Assembly (NCBI RefSeq): GCF_014646255.1
Contig: NZ_BMNC01000011.1
Location: 1-64,000 of the forward strand
DNA from: Lentzea pudingi
Lineage (GTDB): Bacteria; Actinomycetota; Actinomycetes; Mycobacteriales; Pseudonocardiaceae
Direction: 5' to 3'
Length of the DNA stretch: 64,000 nucleotides
Below, piece after piece: positions 25,244 to 36,199 of the stretch (its first letter is position 1; each line of letters starts with the position of its first letter). Below the pieces are notes generated by a model. That model did not search any database, had not been told where the DNA came from, and worked only from the letters and a program-made list of their open reading frames with translations. The position numbers and the translations under genes are program-made.

Positions 25244-26036
25244 GGGCCACACGCTGCACCGTCTCGCGCGGCTGCACCAGCGCCGGTACGCGGGCAAACC
25301 CGTAGCCGTCACCAGTCCGCAGGGGCGCTTCTCGGCGTCCCTTGTGGACGGACGAAAGCTGCTGCGCGCCGAGGCCCACGGGAAACACCTGTTCCACGTC
25401 TACGGCCCTGACGCGATCGTGCACGTCCACCTCGGGCTCTACGGCACGTTCACCGAGTCGCCGCTGCCGGTCCTGCTGCCCGTGGGCCAGGTCCGCATGC
25501 GGATGGCCGGCGAGACGCACTGGACGGACCTGCGCGGCCCGACCGCGTGCGAGGTGCTGAACAAGGCCGAGGTCAAGGCGATCCAGCAGCGGCTCGGGCC
25601 CGACCCGTTGCGCCGCGACGCCGACTCGGACCGCGCCTACGAGCGGATCATCCGGTCGAAGCAGTCGCTGGCCGTGCTGCTGATGGACCAGAGCGTCCTC
25701 GCGGGCGTCGGCAACGTCTACCGCGCCGAGGTGCTGTTCCGGCACAACGTGAACCCGCTGCTGACCGGCAACAAGGTCAGCCGCGAGCTGTGGGACGCGA
25801 TCTGGGCGGACCTCGTCGTGCTGATGAAGGACGGCGTGAAGGTCGGCCAGATCAACACCGTCCGCGCCGAGCACATGCCCCGTGCCATGGGCCGCGCGCC
25901 ACGCGTGGACCGGCACGGCGGTGAGGTGTACGTCTACCGCCGTGCCGGGGAGCCGTGCCTGGTCTGCGGCACCGAGGTCCTGACCACCGAACTGGCGGCC
26001 CGCAACCTCTTCTGGTGCCCTGTCTGCCAGCCCTGA
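25236..26036 (+). CDS. Fpg/Nei-family DNA glycosylase
   Basis: This 266-residue base-excision repair enzyme for oxidised bases begins PEGHTLHRLARLH; Pro2 and Glu3 are the catalytic residues after Met removal. SVLAGVGNVYRAEVLF is the helix-two-turn-helix, and CLVCGTEV plus FWCPVCQ form the C-terminal zinc finger. The N-terminal PEGHT is of the Nei rather than the Fpg (PELPE) type, and synteny fits the M. tuberculosis Nei1 homologue Rv2464c. It is co-transcribed with rpiB, overlapping 8 bases. Confidence 0.92.
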   Translation: MPEGHTLHRLARLHQRRYAGKPVAVTSPQGRFSASLVDGRKLLRAEAHGKHLFHVYGPDAIVHVHLGLYGTFTESPLPVLLPVGQVRMRMAGETHWTDLRGPTACEVLNKAEVKAIQQRLGPDPLRRDADSDRAYERIIRSKQSLAVLLMDQSVLAGVGNVYRAEVLFRHNVNPLLTGNKVSRELWDAIWADLVVLMKDGVKVGQINTVRAEHMPRAMGRAPRVDRHGGEVYVYRRAGEPCLVCGTEVLTTELAARNLFWCPVCQP

Positions 26037-26072
26037 AATTTTTTGGCCGGGGGCTTTGGGGGTGCGGCTGGA

Positions 26073-26095
26073 AAGTGCTCAGTTGATGAGCACTT
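26073..26095. terminator. Hairpin between convergent genes
   Basis: A perfect 9-bp stem (26073-26081 with 26087-26095) closes a 5-base loop and overlaps the stop codon of the minus-strand gene. It can act as terminator for both the glycosylase operon and the membrane-protein gene. Confidence 0.65.
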
Positions 26096-26831
26096 AGAAG
26101 TCGAACCCGCCCATGTCGCCGAAGTCGAAGCCGCCGGAGTCGGGGATGTCGGCCACGTCGGAGGCGCCGCCCATGTCGCCCATGCCGACGTCGCCCATGC
26201 CGACGTCGCCCATGCCGTAGTCGCCGACGCCGTGCATGCCGGAGAACATGGCGTCCATCAGCAGGAACGTGCCCACGCCCCATGCGCCGGCCACGAGCGC
26301 GGGCTTCCACCACGGCTCGGAGTACCAGCCACGCGGCACCGGACGTCCGGCGACCATGCCACCGGGGTAGTAGTAGGGCGTGCCCTGGCCGGACTGCGCC
26401 GACGCGGCGTACTGGTGGCCCTCGACGCTGACCTGACGGTCCTCGCTGACGGCACCCGCCTGCTTCTGACCCGCGCTCTCGGGCAGCGCGGGACCGGGGT
26501 CCATGCCCATGGCCTCCCGCGCCGCGCGCACGTAGTGCAGGCCTTCCATCGCGGTCTCGGTGACCAACCTGGCCTGCGGGATCGTACGGGCCTGCTCCAT
26601 CTGGGACCCGGCGGCGGTGAAGCGCTCGGACGCGTCCGCCATCGCCTGCGTCGACGCGGTGTTGCTGCCGGTGAGGCTCATCACCTGCCCACCCAGCCGC
26701 TCGACCCAGCGGCGCGCTTCCGCCTTGGCGTCGTCGAGCTCCCGCGCCTTGCGCGCGTTGCTCTGGCTGACCAGGTAGAACACGCCTGCGACCAGCAGTA
26801 CCAGCACTACGACCCACACGATGGTGCCCAC
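26094..26831 (-). CDS. Membrane-anchored protein with Gly-Met-Asp-rich tail
   Basis: This 245-residue protein has one N-terminal membrane helix (VGTIVWVVVLVLLVAGVFYL), a helical middle (about 30-125), a Tyr/Pro/Gly-rich linker, and a low-complexity tail with GMGDVGMGDVGMGD repeats ending GGFDF. GTG 26831 is chosen because GGAGGT lies exactly 6 bases upstream; a GTG at 26846 lies ahead of that ribosome site. It resembles actinobacterial proteins annotated as DUF1542, but I am not certain of the family. It sits between nei and eis and faces the glycosylase gene. Confidence 0.7.
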   Translation of the reverse strand: MGTIVWVVVLVLLVAGVFYLVSQSNARKARELDDAKAEARRWVERLGGQVMSLTGSNTASTQAMADASERFTAAGSQMEQARTIPQARLVTETAMEGLHYVRAAREAMGMDPGPALPESAGQKQAGAVSEDRQVSVEGHQYAASAQSGQGTPYYYPGGMVAGRPVPRGWYSEPWWKPALVAGAWGVGTFLLMDAMFSGMHGVGDYGMGDVGMGDVGMGDMGGASDVADIPDSGGFDFGDMGGFDF

Positions 26832-26888
26832 GGCTTTACCTCCCACACCAGGTGAACCGTCAACGAGCGAGCACCGCCGTGAGTTCCG

Positions 26889-28103
26889 TCAGAACACCTC
26901 GGGGCAGTGCGGCTCGTGTGTGCCGAGGAACGCAATCGTCAGCGCGTCCACGTGTCCGGGCGTGTGCTCGACCACGCGGTGTGCGCGCCTGAGCACGGAA
27001 AGCCGTGCACCACCGAGAAAAGCGCTGCCGAGTGCGGCGATGTCCAGCGACACGTCCGCCGCGTCCTCGGTGCGCGCGACCGTCGCCTCGCCGCCCTTGA
27101 CGGTGAGGCGCCACTTGCCGGAGTTCCACGGGCAGAACGAGTCCTCGACCTCCAGCACACTGTCCACATCGGACGAGTACGTGCGCAGCGGCAGGGCGCG
27201 GTCGATGTCGACGATGCGCATCCACAACGCGTCCGAGGCTTCGCGGCGGACCTTCCGCGGGTTGTCGACCATGTGCAGGATCGGGTCGTCCCAAGCGGTG
27301 TAGAAGGAGATCGACGCGGCGAGGTCCATGTCCAGCAGGAACCGGTAGAGGTCGGCGTAGGCCTGTTCGGTCGTGCAGACCAGCTCACGCACGTGCAGTT
27401 CGTTGGCCGGTCCGCTCGGGTCGCCGTTCGCCTTGACCCGGAAGACCACGTAGCCCTCGGGATGCAGGCAGTAGCGGTACGAGGTGAGGCCGTCGCGGTC
27501 GACCTCGCGGTCCGCGAGCTGCACGTCCCAGGTGTGCTCGACGCGGCTCAGCCAACCGACCCGCGTGCTCCACACCTGTTCGTAGAACTCACGCATGACG
27601 GGGAGCGCTTCTTCTCGCGACACCTGACGGATCCGTGTGTCGCTGACGTGCACGTTGGGATGGAACGGCATACGCGTGGGCATCGTGAGCATGGCAATGC
27701 TCGTCGCGTACTCGCCGTAGCCGAACCTGCGGTAGATGGAGCCTTCCGACGCCCACAGCATCGCGAGCGGCTCGCCACTCTCGTGCATGCCGTGCAGCTG
27801 TGTCTTCATCAGCAACGACGCCACGCCACGACGCCGATGACCGGGCTTCACCCCCACCACGGTCACCGCGCCGGCCGGGGCCTGACGACCACCCGGAACC
27901 GTGATCTCGCGGGTCAGGACCCCGCCGGTGCCGATCATCTCGTCGCCGTCGAACACCGCGTGCGCCCGGTCCCGTTCGAGGGCCTTGAGCCACTTGCTGT
28001 CCTCCCCCAGCGCGTCGCCGAGGAAGGCCCAGGCCATCACCCGCTGGAAGTCGGGGAGGTCGGATTCGCCGATGGTCCGGATGCTCAGCGCAGAGTCAGC
28101 CAT
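26889..28103 (-). CDS. eis: Eis-family GNAT N-acetyltransferase
   Basis: This 404-residue protein is a full-length Eis (enhanced intracellular survival) protein: a first GNAT domain with the acetyl-CoA loop VVGVKPGHRRRGVASLLM, a degenerate second GNAT domain, and a sterol-carrier-like C-terminal domain. It ends with Phe, whose carboxylate serves in catalysis in characterised Eis proteins. In mycobacteria Eis acetylates aminoglycosides and lysines on many amine positions. Here it could protect against the host's own or foreign aminoglycosides, but no such cluster is in view. ATG 28103 starts the conserved domain. Confidence 0.9.
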   Translation of the reverse strand: MADSALSIRTIGESDLPDFQRVMAWAFLGDALGEDSKWLKALERDRAHAVFDGDEMIGTGGVLTREITVPGGRQAPAGAVTVVGVKPGHRRRGVASLLMKTQLHGMHESGEPLAMLWASEGSIYRRFGYGEYATSIAMLTMPTRMPFHPNVHVSDTRIRQVSREEALPVMREFYEQVWSTRVGWLSRVEHTWDVQLADREVDRDGLTSYRYCLHPEGYVVFRVKANGDPSGPANELHVRELVCTTEQAYADLYRFLLDMDLAASISFYTAWDDPILHMVDNPRKVRREASDALWMRIVDIDRALPLRTYSSDVDSVLEVEDSFCPWNSGKWRLTVKGGEATVARTEDAADVSLDIAALGSAFLGGARLSVLRRAHRVVEHTPGHVDALTIAFLGTHEPHCPEVF

Positions 28104-28144
28104 GCCAGCAGTGATACGCGGGTGCGGCGCGACTCGCAGCCCAA

Positions 28145-29497
28145 TTACCGCTGGACCGACTTGACCTCGCAGAACTCGTCGAGCCCGAACTTCCCGAACT
28201 CACGCCCGTTGCCCGACTGCCGGTACCCGCCGAACGGCGCGCTCGTGTTGAACGCGGCGGCGTTGATGTCGACCTGCCCGGTCCGCAGCTTTCTGGCGAT
28301 CCCGAGTGCGCGCTCGGTGTCTGCGGAGAACACGGCACCCGCGAGCCCGTAGATGGTGGAGTTCGCGATCCGCACCGCGTCGGCCTCGTCGGTGTACGGC
28401 ATGACCGACAGCACCGGCCCGAAGATCTCCTCCTGCGCGATCGTCATCTCCGGCGTCACCCCGCCGAACACCGTCGGCGCGACGTAGAACCCCTGCGGCA
28501 ACGGCGCGTCCGGCCCACCGGCGGCCAGCGTCGCGCCTTCCTCGACACCCTTGCGGATGTACCCGACGACCCGGTCGCGCTGCGCCTTCGACACCGCCGG
28601 CCCGATCCGCGTGGACGGCTCCCCCGGATCCGCCGGCACGTACTTCTTCGCGGCCTGGGCGGCCAGCTCGACGGCCTCGTCGTGCCGATCCGCCGGAACC
28701 AGCAGCCGGGTCCACGCGCTGCACGCCTGCCCGTTGTTCATGAACGAGTTCGCGACCGCGATCTTCACCGCCCGCCCGAGGTCGGCGTCGTCCAGCACGA
28801 CGCACGCGGACTTGCCACCCAACTCGAGCGCGACCCGCTTCACCGTCTCCGCGGCCACCGCCGACACCCGGCGCCCGGCCTTCGTGGAACCGGTGAACGA
28901 CACCATGTCCACGTCCGGATGCGCGGCCAACGCCTCGCCGACCGTTCCCCCGGTGCCGTGCACCAGCTGGAACACGCCCTCGGGCGTGACCTTCGCGACG
29001 ATCTCGGCCAGCAGGTCGGCCGTGTGCGGCGCGAGCTCGCTGGGCTTGAGCACCACGGTGTTGCCCGCCGCGAGCGCCGGCACGACCTTCGCGACCATCT
29101 GCTGCAGCGGGAAGTTCCACGGCGTGATGGCCGCGACCACCCCGATCGGCTCGCGGAAGACCAGCGAGTTGCCGATCTCCTCCGGCTCGAAGTAGCCGCC
29201 CTCCACGACGTCGGCGACACCCTCCGCGATGGCGACGGGGCTCACGACCTGCACCTTCTGGCTGAAGGTGAGGGGCGTGCCCATCTCGCGCGTCATGGTC
29301 GCCGCCAGTTCGCCGGATCGCTCCCTCAGCCCCTCGATGATCGCCCGGACCACCTTCGCCCGCTGCTCCGCCGAGGTCTCCGACCAGGCCGGGAAGGCCC
29401 TGACCGCGGCGGCCACGGCGGCGTTGACGTCGGCCGGGGTGCCCTCGGCGAGCGTGCCGATGACTTCCTCGGTGGCGGGGTTGACGACCTCGATCAC
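28145..29497 (-). CDS. NAD(P)-dependent aldehyde dehydrogenase
   Basis: This 450-residue ALDH-superfamily enzyme has TPWNFPLQQMVAKVVPALAAGN (cofactor site), FTGSTKAGRRV, the general base Glu in LELGGKSA and the catalytic Cys in NNGQACSAWTRLL. The C-terminus has EIFGPVLSVMPY and PFGGYRQSGNGRE. GTG 29497 is supported by GGAGG five bases upstream. It oxidises an aldehyde to the acid; substrate not predictable. An inverted repeat at 29515-29553 upstream may regulate it. Confidence 0.92.
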   Translation of the reverse strand: MIEVVNPATEEVIGTLAEGTPADVNAAVAAAVRAFPAWSETSAEQRAKVVRAIIEGLRERSGELAATMTREMGTPLTFSQKVQVVSPVAIAEGVADVVEGGYFEPEEIGNSLVFREPIGVVAAITPWNFPLQQMVAKVVPALAAGNTVVLKPSELAPHTADLLAEIVAKVTPEGVFQLVHGTGGTVGEALAAHPDVDMVSFTGSTKAGRRVSAVAAETVKRVALELGGKSACVVLDDADLGRAVKIAVANSFMNNGQACSAWTRLLVPADRHDEAVELAAQAAKKYVPADPGEPSTRIGPAVSKAQRDRVVGYIRKGVEEGATLAAGGPDAPLPQGFYVAPTVFGGVTPEMTIAQEEIFGPVLSVMPYTDEADAVRIANSTIYGLAGAVFSADTERALGIARKLRTGQVDINAAAFNTSAPFGGYRQSGNGREFGKFGLDEFCEVKSVQR

Positions 29498-29514
29498 GAG
29501 AGCCTCCAGGCGGA

Positions 29515-29553
29515 TGTGACACCAATTCGCTGACAACGGGTCAGCCTGTCACA
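29515..29553. promoter_or_regulatory. Nested inverted repeats upstream of the aldehyde dehydrogenase
   Basis: An inner palindrome GCTGAC-AACGG-GTCAGC (29529-29545) lies inside an outer pair TGTGACA (29515-29521) and TGTCACA (29547-29553). It begins about 18 bases upstream of the ALDH start codon, a likely repressor site. No regulator gene is adjacent. Confidence 0.4.
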
Positions 29554-29682
29554 TCTGAGGGCGGGGGTCACGCGCGCCAACGGCCAGGGGCCCTGACCCG
29601 CGACTTCGACGTGGTGGTGTGCCATGTCGTCGACGCTAGCCAGGACCCCTGACAGAAAACTCAGGCAAAGCCCGCGAAGGCG

Positions 29683-30291
29683 TCAGCTGAAGTCGAGGTC
29701 ACCCGAACGGGTCCGCTTGAGCTCGAAGAAGTACGGGAAGCCGGCGAGCATCCGGGCGCCGTCGAAGATGGTGCCCGCCTCCTCACCCCGCGGGATCTTC
29801 GTCAGCACCGGGCCGAAGAACGCGACGCCGTCGATGTGGATGGTCGGCGTGCCGACGTCCATGCCGACCGGGTCCATGCCGCGGTGGTGCGACGCCCGCA
29901 GCGCCTCGTCGTACTCGGTCGAGTGCGCGGCCTCGGCGAGCTCGGCCGGCAGCTCGGCGTCGGCCAGCGCCAGCTTGATGACCTCGTCGAAGTCCTGGTT
30001 GCCCTCGTTGTGGATGCGCGTGCCCATCGCGGTGTACAGCTTCGGCAGCACCTCGTTGCCGAACTTCTGCTCCGCGGCGATGGCCACGCGAACCGGGCCC
30101 CAGCCCTTGGTCATGAGCTCCCGGTACTGCTCGGGCAGGTCGCGGCCCTCGTTCAGCACGGCGAGGCTCATCACGTGGAAGCTCAGGTCGATGTCGCGGA
30201 CCTTCTCCACCTCGAGGATCCACCGGGAGGAGATCCAGGCGAACGGGCAAAGAGGGTCGAAGTAGAAGTCGACCTTCGCCTTGTCGGTCAT
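29683..30291 (-). CDS. DsbA-fold mycothiol-dependent nitroreductase family protein (Rv2466c-like)
   Basis: This 202-residue thioredoxin-fold protein closely follows the Rv2466c type: FDPLCPFAWISSRWILEVEK, FHVMSLAVLNE, GWGPVRVAIAAEQ, GTPTIHIDGVAFFGPVLTKI. Rv2466c-type enzymes use mycothiol and a CxxC motif to reduce nitro compounds and other electrophiles. Here the motif reads CPFA: the resolving Cys is replaced by Ala, and the DNA codon is clearly GCC. It may work by a monothiol mechanism with mycothiol. It is divergent from pepN, the same arrangement as Rv2466c-Rv2467. Confidence 0.9.
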   Translation of the reverse strand: MTDKAKVDFYFDPLCPFAWISSRWILEVEKVRDIDLSFHVMSLAVLNEGRDLPEQYRELMTKGWGPVRVAIAAEQKFGNEVLPKLYTAMGTRIHNEGNQDFDEVIKLALADAELPAELAEAAHSTEYDEALRASHHRGMDPVGMDVGTPTIHIDGVAFFGPVLTKIPRGEEAGTIFDGARMLAGFPYFFELKRTRSGDLDFS

Positions 30292-30454
30292 GCGTGCCCC
30301 TTTAGTGACGGTCGGTGGCGTTATCGCCCCATCAGCCCAACCAGATCACCCTGTCATCTCTTCCCGAGCGCCGGTTCCGTGATTGGATGCGGGAGTCATA
30401 ACCATTCCCGACGACGTCAGCGCGTAACCAAACGCGTGGCAGACGAGGTGACCA

Positions 30455-33016
<2,562 letters not shown>

Positions 33017-33028
33017 CGTAGTGCTCGT

Positions 33029-33064
33029 GAAGCCCCGCAATGTGTTCGCGCGTTGCGGGGCTTC
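33029..33064 (+). terminator. Terminator after pepN
   Basis: A perfect 12-bp stem (33029-33040 with 33053-33064) closes a 12-base loop. Confidence 0.82.
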
Positions 33065-33090
33065 GCGTTAGCGTCTCCTGGGGAGGTCCG

Positions 33091-34800
33091 GTGAGGTTTC
33101 GCTACGAGGTCGTGCGCTGGTGGCTCGACGACGGCGAGTTCGTCGACGAGGTCCTGGCACGGGTCGTGGACGTCGACGGTCTGTTCGCCGATCCCGTGCC
33201 GCCCGAGCGCGAACGGCTGGTGCTGCGCGGGTGCACGGCCGCGGCTGCCGAACTCAGCGGCGACTTCCACCTCGGCATCTCGGGCTCGCAGTGGTGGCTC
33301 CTGGCCGATCTGGTCGTGCACGCCGAACTGCCCGGCGGTGATCTCGTCGCCAGCGCCTGCGTGACCCAGCTGATCGACGGCGACTTCCACACGGCCCCGA
33401 CCTACACGCTGTACAAGGACCTGCGCGAAACCGGCACATGCCGTGTCGTGGAAGGGTTTCCGCGCTCGTTCGAGAGCGTCTGGCCGCCGGTGACGCTCAT
33501 CGGCTGCGACAACCCCGGCCGCATCCGGCCCGCGGAACCCGACCCAGACCGAGGCCCGTACGTGGGGTTGCGCGCGCTGGACCGCGACGGCCGGATCGTG
33601 ACGCACGCCGGGGTGGCGCTGGACGTCGCGTCGGTGCACCCGTCCGCTGCGGGTGAAGGACTCTTCGACGTCGTGCTCGACCAGTCCCGCTACAACGACG
33701 ACTGGGTGGTGGGCCAACGCCCCACTCCGGCCGCTCGCGGGGCGTGGCGCGTCTGGATGGAAGGCGTTCCGGCCGAACGGAACCTGTGGGCGCCGCTGAG
33801 CCCCGAGGGCCGCATGTGGTGGAACGAGATCGCCGCCAAAGCACCCCGCACGCGTCCCACGGCCGGGGTGCACCACGTCGACGGCAGGCACGCCACGGAC
33901 GAGTTCGGCCTGCACCTCGCGCTGAGCGAGGCACTGGTCGGGCCCGGCCGGTTCCTGGGCAGCGTCTACGCGATCACCGGGATGTACGAGGAGTGGTGGT
34001 TCGTGCCGGGCATCACGCTCGTGTGGCACGAGCCCGGCGTGGCGTTCCAGGCCATGCCCGACTACTTCCTCGGACTGCTGAAGAACCTGCGGCGCAACGG
34101 GGTCGACGTGGTGCTGGAATCGTCCACACCGGACCTGGCCGACCGCCTCGACCGGTGCGTGGAGCTCGGCGCGTTCGTCGACCGCTGGATCGCCGGCTGG
34201 GCCAGGGCGGAGCAGGTCGAGCCGCACGACCTGCTGGACAACTGGCACGTCTGGGCCGATCTGCCCGGCCGGGAGGAGGAACGGATCCTCGCGGGTGACG
34301 CGAACGTGTCGCAGCACGCCGAGGACGTCGAGCTCCAGTCCGTGCCGACCTGGCTGACGGTGGCGACGGACTCACCGGACGAGGTGACGCAGGTGGTCGA
34401 GCAGGCCGGGCTGGTCGCGCGCGGACGGGAGACGTTCCTGCGGCGCGGCCTGTTCGACCACCCCGCGCCGAAACCTCCCGACGGCTACTCGGTGCGCGTG
34501 AGGCCGGAGGACGACGTGATCGAGGTCGTGGTGACGTTCGAGGGCGAGGAGGCCGCGAGCGGTCTGATCGCCGTCGTGGGTGAAGACGCTGTGCCGCACC
34601 GGATCGCGACCAAACCGGAGCACCGGCGGCGCGGGCTCGGCAGCGTCGTGATGGGCGTGCTGGCGAGGGAAGCGGTCAAGGCGGGCGCGAACGAGGGACT
34701 GCTGTTCGCGACCCCGGACGGCCTGCACCTGTACCGGAAACTGGGCTGGGACACGATCTCCGACGTCGTGATCGCGGCCAACGGCGAGAGGAAAGCATGA
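33091..34800 (+). CDS. Barstar-like domain fused to a C-terminal GNAT acetyltransferase
   Basis: This is a 569-residue multidomain protein. The first part (1-250, WWLDDGEFVDEVLARV...) is unassigned. Residues about 258-345 (VDGRHATDEFGLHLALSEAL, then RNGVDVVLE) resemble the barstar ribonuclease-inhibitor fold: an initial DG strand, a helix, a Gly-rich turn with aromatic residues, and a final helix-strand. Residues about 465-569 are a GNAT domain (HRIATKPEHRRRGLGSVVMG, acetyl-CoA loop). The GTG start at 33091 follows GGGAGG. Its last four bases overlap the next gene, whose product is a paralogue of its C-terminal third. The barstar call is by eye and moderate. Confidence 0.65.
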   Translation: MRFRYEVVRWWLDDGEFVDEVLARVVDVDGLFADPVPPERERLVLRGCTAAAAELSGDFHLGISGSQWWLLADLVVHAELPGGDLVASACVTQLIDGDFHTAPTYTLYKDLRETGTCRVVEGFPRSFESVWPPVTLIGCDNPGRIRPAEPDPDRGPYVGLRALDRDGRIVTHAGVALDVASVHPSAAGEGLFDVVLDQSRYNDDWVVGQRPTPAARGAWRVWMEGVPAERNLWAPLSPEGRMWWNEIAAKAPRTRPTAGVHHVDGRHATDEFGLHLALSEALVGPGRFLGSVYAITGMYEEWWFVPGITLVWHEPGVAFQAMPDYFLGLLKNLRRNGVDVVLESSTPDLADRLDRCVELGAFVDRWIAGWARAEQVEPHDLLDNWHVWADLPGREEERILAGDANVSQHAEDVELQSVPTWLTVATDSPDEVTQVVEQAGLVARGRETFLRRGLFDHPAPKPPDGYSVRVRPEDDVIEVVVTFEGEEAASGLIAVVGEDAVPHRIATKPEHRRRGLGSVVMGVLAREAVKAGANEGLLFATPDGLHLYRKLGWDTISDVVIAANGERKA

Positions 34801-35432
34801 TCGGCGAACTGGTGGAACGCTGGCACCGCGGCTGGATCGCGGCCGACGGGCTGACGTCGGCATGGCGTGACGGTCACCTGGTCGTCCACGTGAACCGGTC
34901 GCACCGGATGTACGAGTGGATCGCCACAGACGACACGCGGACCCGTGCGATCGCCGAGGTCGTCGCCGCCAGCGCGGAACCGAGCTGGCTGAGCGTTCCC
35001 ACGCACTCGCCGGCGAAGGCGGTCGCCGAGGTGGAGGCCGCCGGCCTGGTCGTCGCACGGCCGGACGAGACGTTCATGCGACGCCCGCTCGCCGGCCACC
35101 CGTTCTCCGCACCACCCGCCGGCTACTCGGTGCGGGTCACCAGGGACCCGGTGGTCAAGGTCGAGGTGCTGGCGGACGACGAGGTGGCGGCCAGCGGGCT
35201 GATGGCCGTCGTCGGTCAGGACGCCGTCGCGCACCGCATCGAGACCGCGGAGGCACACCGCCGGCGTGGGCTCGGCAGCGTCGTGATGGGAACGCTTGCG
35301 CGAGAGGCGGCGCGGGACGGGGCGACGACCGGGTTGCTGTTCTCGTCGACCGAGGGCGTGCACCTCTACCGCAGCCTCGGCTGGGAGAAGATCTCCGACC
35401 TCGTGGTGGCGCGCAACGAGGTCAGCGCGTGA
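34797..35432 (+). CDS. GNAT-family acetyltransferase, paralogue of the preceding C-terminal domain
   Basis: This 211-residue protein has a C-terminal GNAT core (HRIETAEAHRRRGLGSVVMG, then GVHLYRSLGWEKISD). Its N-terminal 90 residues (PSWLSVPTHSPAKAVAEVEAAGLVV) also align with the stretch just before the GNAT domain of the upstream protein (PTWLTVATDSPDEVTQVVEQAG). This shows duplication of the C-terminal third of the upstream gene. ATGA overlap implies coupled translation. Substrate unknown. Confidence 0.82.
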   Translation: MIGELVERWHRGWIAADGLTSAWRDGHLVVHVNRSHRMYEWIATDDTRTRAIAEVVAASAEPSWLSVPTHSPAKAVAEVEAAGLVVARPDETFMRRPLAGHPFSAPPAGYSVRVTRDPVVKVEVLADDEVAASGLMAVVGQDAVAHRIETAEAHRRRGLGSVVMGTLAREAARDGATTGLLFSSTEGVHLYRSLGWEKISDLVVARNEVSA

Positions 35433-35434
35433 AA

Positions 35435-35463
35435 AACGCCCCCGGCGGCGTGCCGGGGGCGTT
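35435..35463. terminator. Bidirectional terminator between GNAT and DUF5130 genes
   Basis: A perfect 12-bp stem (35435-35446 with 35452-35463) closes a 5-base loop. The A-run at 35432-35436 reads as a T-run on the minus strand, so it suits the minus-strand gene especially well. Confidence 0.85.
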
Positions 35464-35473
35464 CAGGGGAAGA

Positions 35474-35947
35474 TCAGGAACGGTTGCCCGCCTGGTCGGT
35501 CAGCATGCGCAGACCCGACACGAGGCCGCCCGCGAGGTCGCCCTCCTTGAAGGACGCCACCATGCTCATCACGGCGAGCTTGGCGCTGCGGTCGGCGAGA
35601 CGGCGGTGGGACTCCTCGCCCGTCACGATCTCGACGACGCGCTCGCCCGGCGACACGGCCAGCAGGACGTGGTGCGACGGACGCTCGGTGGAACCGTGCA
35701 GCTCCTGCGCGCGCTCGTGCGCGTTCGAGCCGAGCTCACCCAGGTACACGCTGAAGTCGAGGCCCGTGGTGCGGCTGGAGAGCGTCAGCGCCTCGTCCAG
35801 CTGCGCGAGCTGGGCTGGCGTGAACGGCAGCTCCGGCGCGTGCGGCTCGTACATCTTCGCCGCGGACACACGACCGCTGTTCGTCACGACGGAACCGAGG
35901 GGCAGCGTCGACGGGTCGACGGCCACGATCGCCTTACCAGTTGCCAC
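35474..35947 (-). CDS. DUF5130 (TPM-like) family protein
   Basis: This 157-residue protein has the TPM-like alpha/beta pattern of DUF5130: LDEALTLSSRTTGLDFSVYL at the start of the domain, HHVLLAVSPGERVVEIVTG in the middle, then a helical C-terminus. No signal peptide is visible. It corresponds by position and length to M. tuberculosis Rv2468c, near pepN and the HNH gene. It overlaps the end of the next upstream small membrane-protein gene by 14 bases, so the two are co-expressed. Exact function unknown. Confidence 0.8.
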   Translation of the reverse strand: MATGKAIVAVDPSTLPLGSVVTNSGRVSAAKMYEPHAPELPFTPAQLAQLDEALTLSSRTTGLDFSVYLGELGSNAHERAQELHGSTERPSHHVLLAVSPGERVVEIVTGEESHRRLADRSAKLAVMSMVASFKEGDLAGGLVSGLRMLTDQAGNRS

Positions 35948-36179
35948 GTGCGCCTCCCTTGGCGGTCGAGCCCGAGGTACCGGGCTCGGCGGCGCTGTGG
36001 TGCTCCGCGCTCAACCCAGCCGGGTTCGCGCTCCACCACACCGGGGCGTAGCCCCACTCCTGGCCGGGCCGGTACCGGGGAATCCGGGTGGCCTTTGGCC
36101 TCACCGTCAGCAGCGTGATCACGCCGTAAATGGCCAGCGGGATCAGCGCGAAGACGAGAACGGTCTCCACGATGGTCAC
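35934..36179 (-). CDS. Small membrane protein, probable CtaJ-type aa3 oxidase-associated subunit
   Basis: This 81-residue protein has one N-terminal transmembrane helix (VETVLVFALIPLAIYGVITL), then a conserved cytosolic segment (RIPRYRPGQEWGYAPVWWSANP) and a polar tail. This pattern matches the small actinobacterial proteins named CtaJ, found with the cytochrome bcc-aa3 supercomplex. The assignment rests on my recognition of the YRPG..W..PVWW block and is moderate. The GTG start is at 36179; the gene overlaps the DUF5130 gene by 14 bases. Confidence 0.6.
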   Translation of the reverse strand: MTIVETVLVFALIPLAIYGVITLLTVRPKATRIPRYRPGQEWGYAPVWWSANPAGLSAEHHSAAEPGTSGSTAKGGARGNW

Positions 36180-36199
36180 GGCGGGTACGGTAGCCGAAC

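Noticed and set aside
29554..29637. A short minus-strand frame starting MAHHHVEVAGQGPW
   Set aside because: No ribosome site, no conserved look, and it runs through the inverted repeats upstream of the aldehyde dehydrogenase.
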